From assembly GCA_947480375.1 (NCBI GenBank), contig CANKCX010000048.1, forward strand, positions 1 through 6,143: a stretch of DNA of 6,143 nt. The letters are read 5' to 3'. Of this stretch, positions 6,007-6,143 are shown piece by piece. Source of the stretch: Actinomycetota bacterium. GTDB lineage: Bacteria > Actinomycetota > Actinomycetes > Nanopelagicales > Nanopelagicaceae. Numbering within the stretch: the stretch's first letter is position 1; the number at the start of each line of letters is the position of its first letter. Position numbers and translations under genes: made by a program. Under the pieces are notes generated by a model. That model did no database searches, had not been told where the DNA came from, and saw only the letters and a list, made by a program, of their open reading frames with translations.

Positions 6007-6034
6007 AGATAACTGCCTCCCCTGACAGGCGCAA
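6006..6034 (-). promoter_or_regulatory. Promoter of the DUF6504-dnaE2-dinB operon
   Basis: On the minus strand TTGCGC (6034-6029), a 17-nt spacer and TATCTT (6011-6006) form a sigma-70-type promoter with a TAnnnT -10. The start would fall about 5999-5997, at or within 2 nt of the ATG at 5997, giving a leaderless mRNA. The SOS box overlaps its 3' edge, the expected position for LexA repression. Confidence 0.7.
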
Positions 6035-6060
6035 GTAAGGCTCGGCTAAGGCTGGATCTG

Positions 6061-6080
6061 GTAATTCACGCGTGATTAAC
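6061..6080. promoter_or_regulatory. Imperfect 20-bp dyad in the divergent intergenic region
   Basis: The core TCACGCGTGA (6066-6075) is a perfect palindrome. Extending to 6061-6080 (GT...AC), 8 of 10 positions per half remain symmetric. It lies between the SOS promoter and the plus-strand promoter-like sequence, so it could be an operator for either. The regulator is not identifiable. Confidence 0.4.
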
Positions 6081-6095
6081 CCCGACACACCCGCT

Positions 6096-6119
6096 AATTA
6101 GTTGAAAGTTCAACCAATT
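6096..6119. promoter_or_regulatory. Inverted repeat over the -35 of a divergent promoter
   Basis: GTTGAA (6101-6106) and TTCAAC (6109-6114) are perfect arms around AG. Flanking AATT blocks (6096-6099, 6116-6119) extend the symmetry, with one mismatched pair at 6100/6115. The dyad covers the TTGAAA -35 of the plus-strand promoter candidate. AT-rich dyads of this size are typical operators for dimeric winged-helix regulators such as MarR; that assignment is a guess. Confidence 0.45.
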
Positions 6120-6130
6120 GCCCCTACCTT
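6102..6130 (+). promoter_or_regulatory. Candidate promoter for a divergent gene beyond the right edge
   Basis: TTGAAA (6102-6107), a 17-nt spacer and TACCTT (6125-6130) match a sigma-70 promoter pointing right. Initiation would fall near 6137, leaving only a few bases in the window, so the gene itself cannot be named. Confidence 0.5.
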
Positions 6131-6143
6131 TAACTCACAGCAA

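Noticed and set aside
1..6143. CRISPR array, insertion sequence, prophage or integron
   Set aside because: There are no spaced direct repeats of CRISPR size, no transposase or integrase frame and no terminal inverted repeats. The gene content is ordinary chromosomal actinobacterial.

Overview
The window looks like a low-to-moderate GC member of the Actinomycetota. MraZ, the DUF3040 membrane protein, the DUF6504 protein and the SOS-box type are all of actinobacterial kind. The AT-leaning codon use and compact gene spacing fit a streamlined freshwater lineage such as the acI/Nanopelagicales group, but that placement is inference. All five genes are on the minus strand, so transcription runs from high to low coordinates.

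Upstream block (5998-6143). This is intergenic. It carries a minus-strand promoter (TTGCGC, 17 nt, TATCTT) followed by a perfect 18-bp LexA-type SOS box at 5989-6006. The box also contains the first start codon of the operon, so the mRNA may be leaderless. At the right edge a plus-strand promoter-like pair (TTGAAA, 17 nt, TACCTT) and two dyads suggest a divergent gene beyond the window.

SOS mutagenesis operon (781-5997). The order is a DUF6504 protein, a DnaE2-type DNA polymerase III alpha (1094 aa) with intact polymerase aspartates and a degenerate PHP domain, a catalytically complete DinB (Pol IV) that overlaps dnaE2 by ATGA, and a DUF3040 two-helix membrane protein. A rho-independent terminator at 716-737 closes the unit. 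The reading is a damage-inducible translesion cassette in which LexA controls a C-family error-prone polymerase and a Y-family polymerase together. No ImuA or ImuB homologue is present; an active DinB sits where a catalytically dead ImuB is often found.

Cell-division block (1-672). mraZ has a strong Shine-Dalgarno and an upstream operator of five in-phase TGG repeats at exact 10-bp spacing. It also has an 8-bp-arm dyad between the operator and the ribosome binding site. mraZ normally opens the dcw (division and cell wall) cluster, so rsmH is expected beyond position 1. The 140 bp after mraZ hold no supported gene but contain a GC-rich long inverted repeat.
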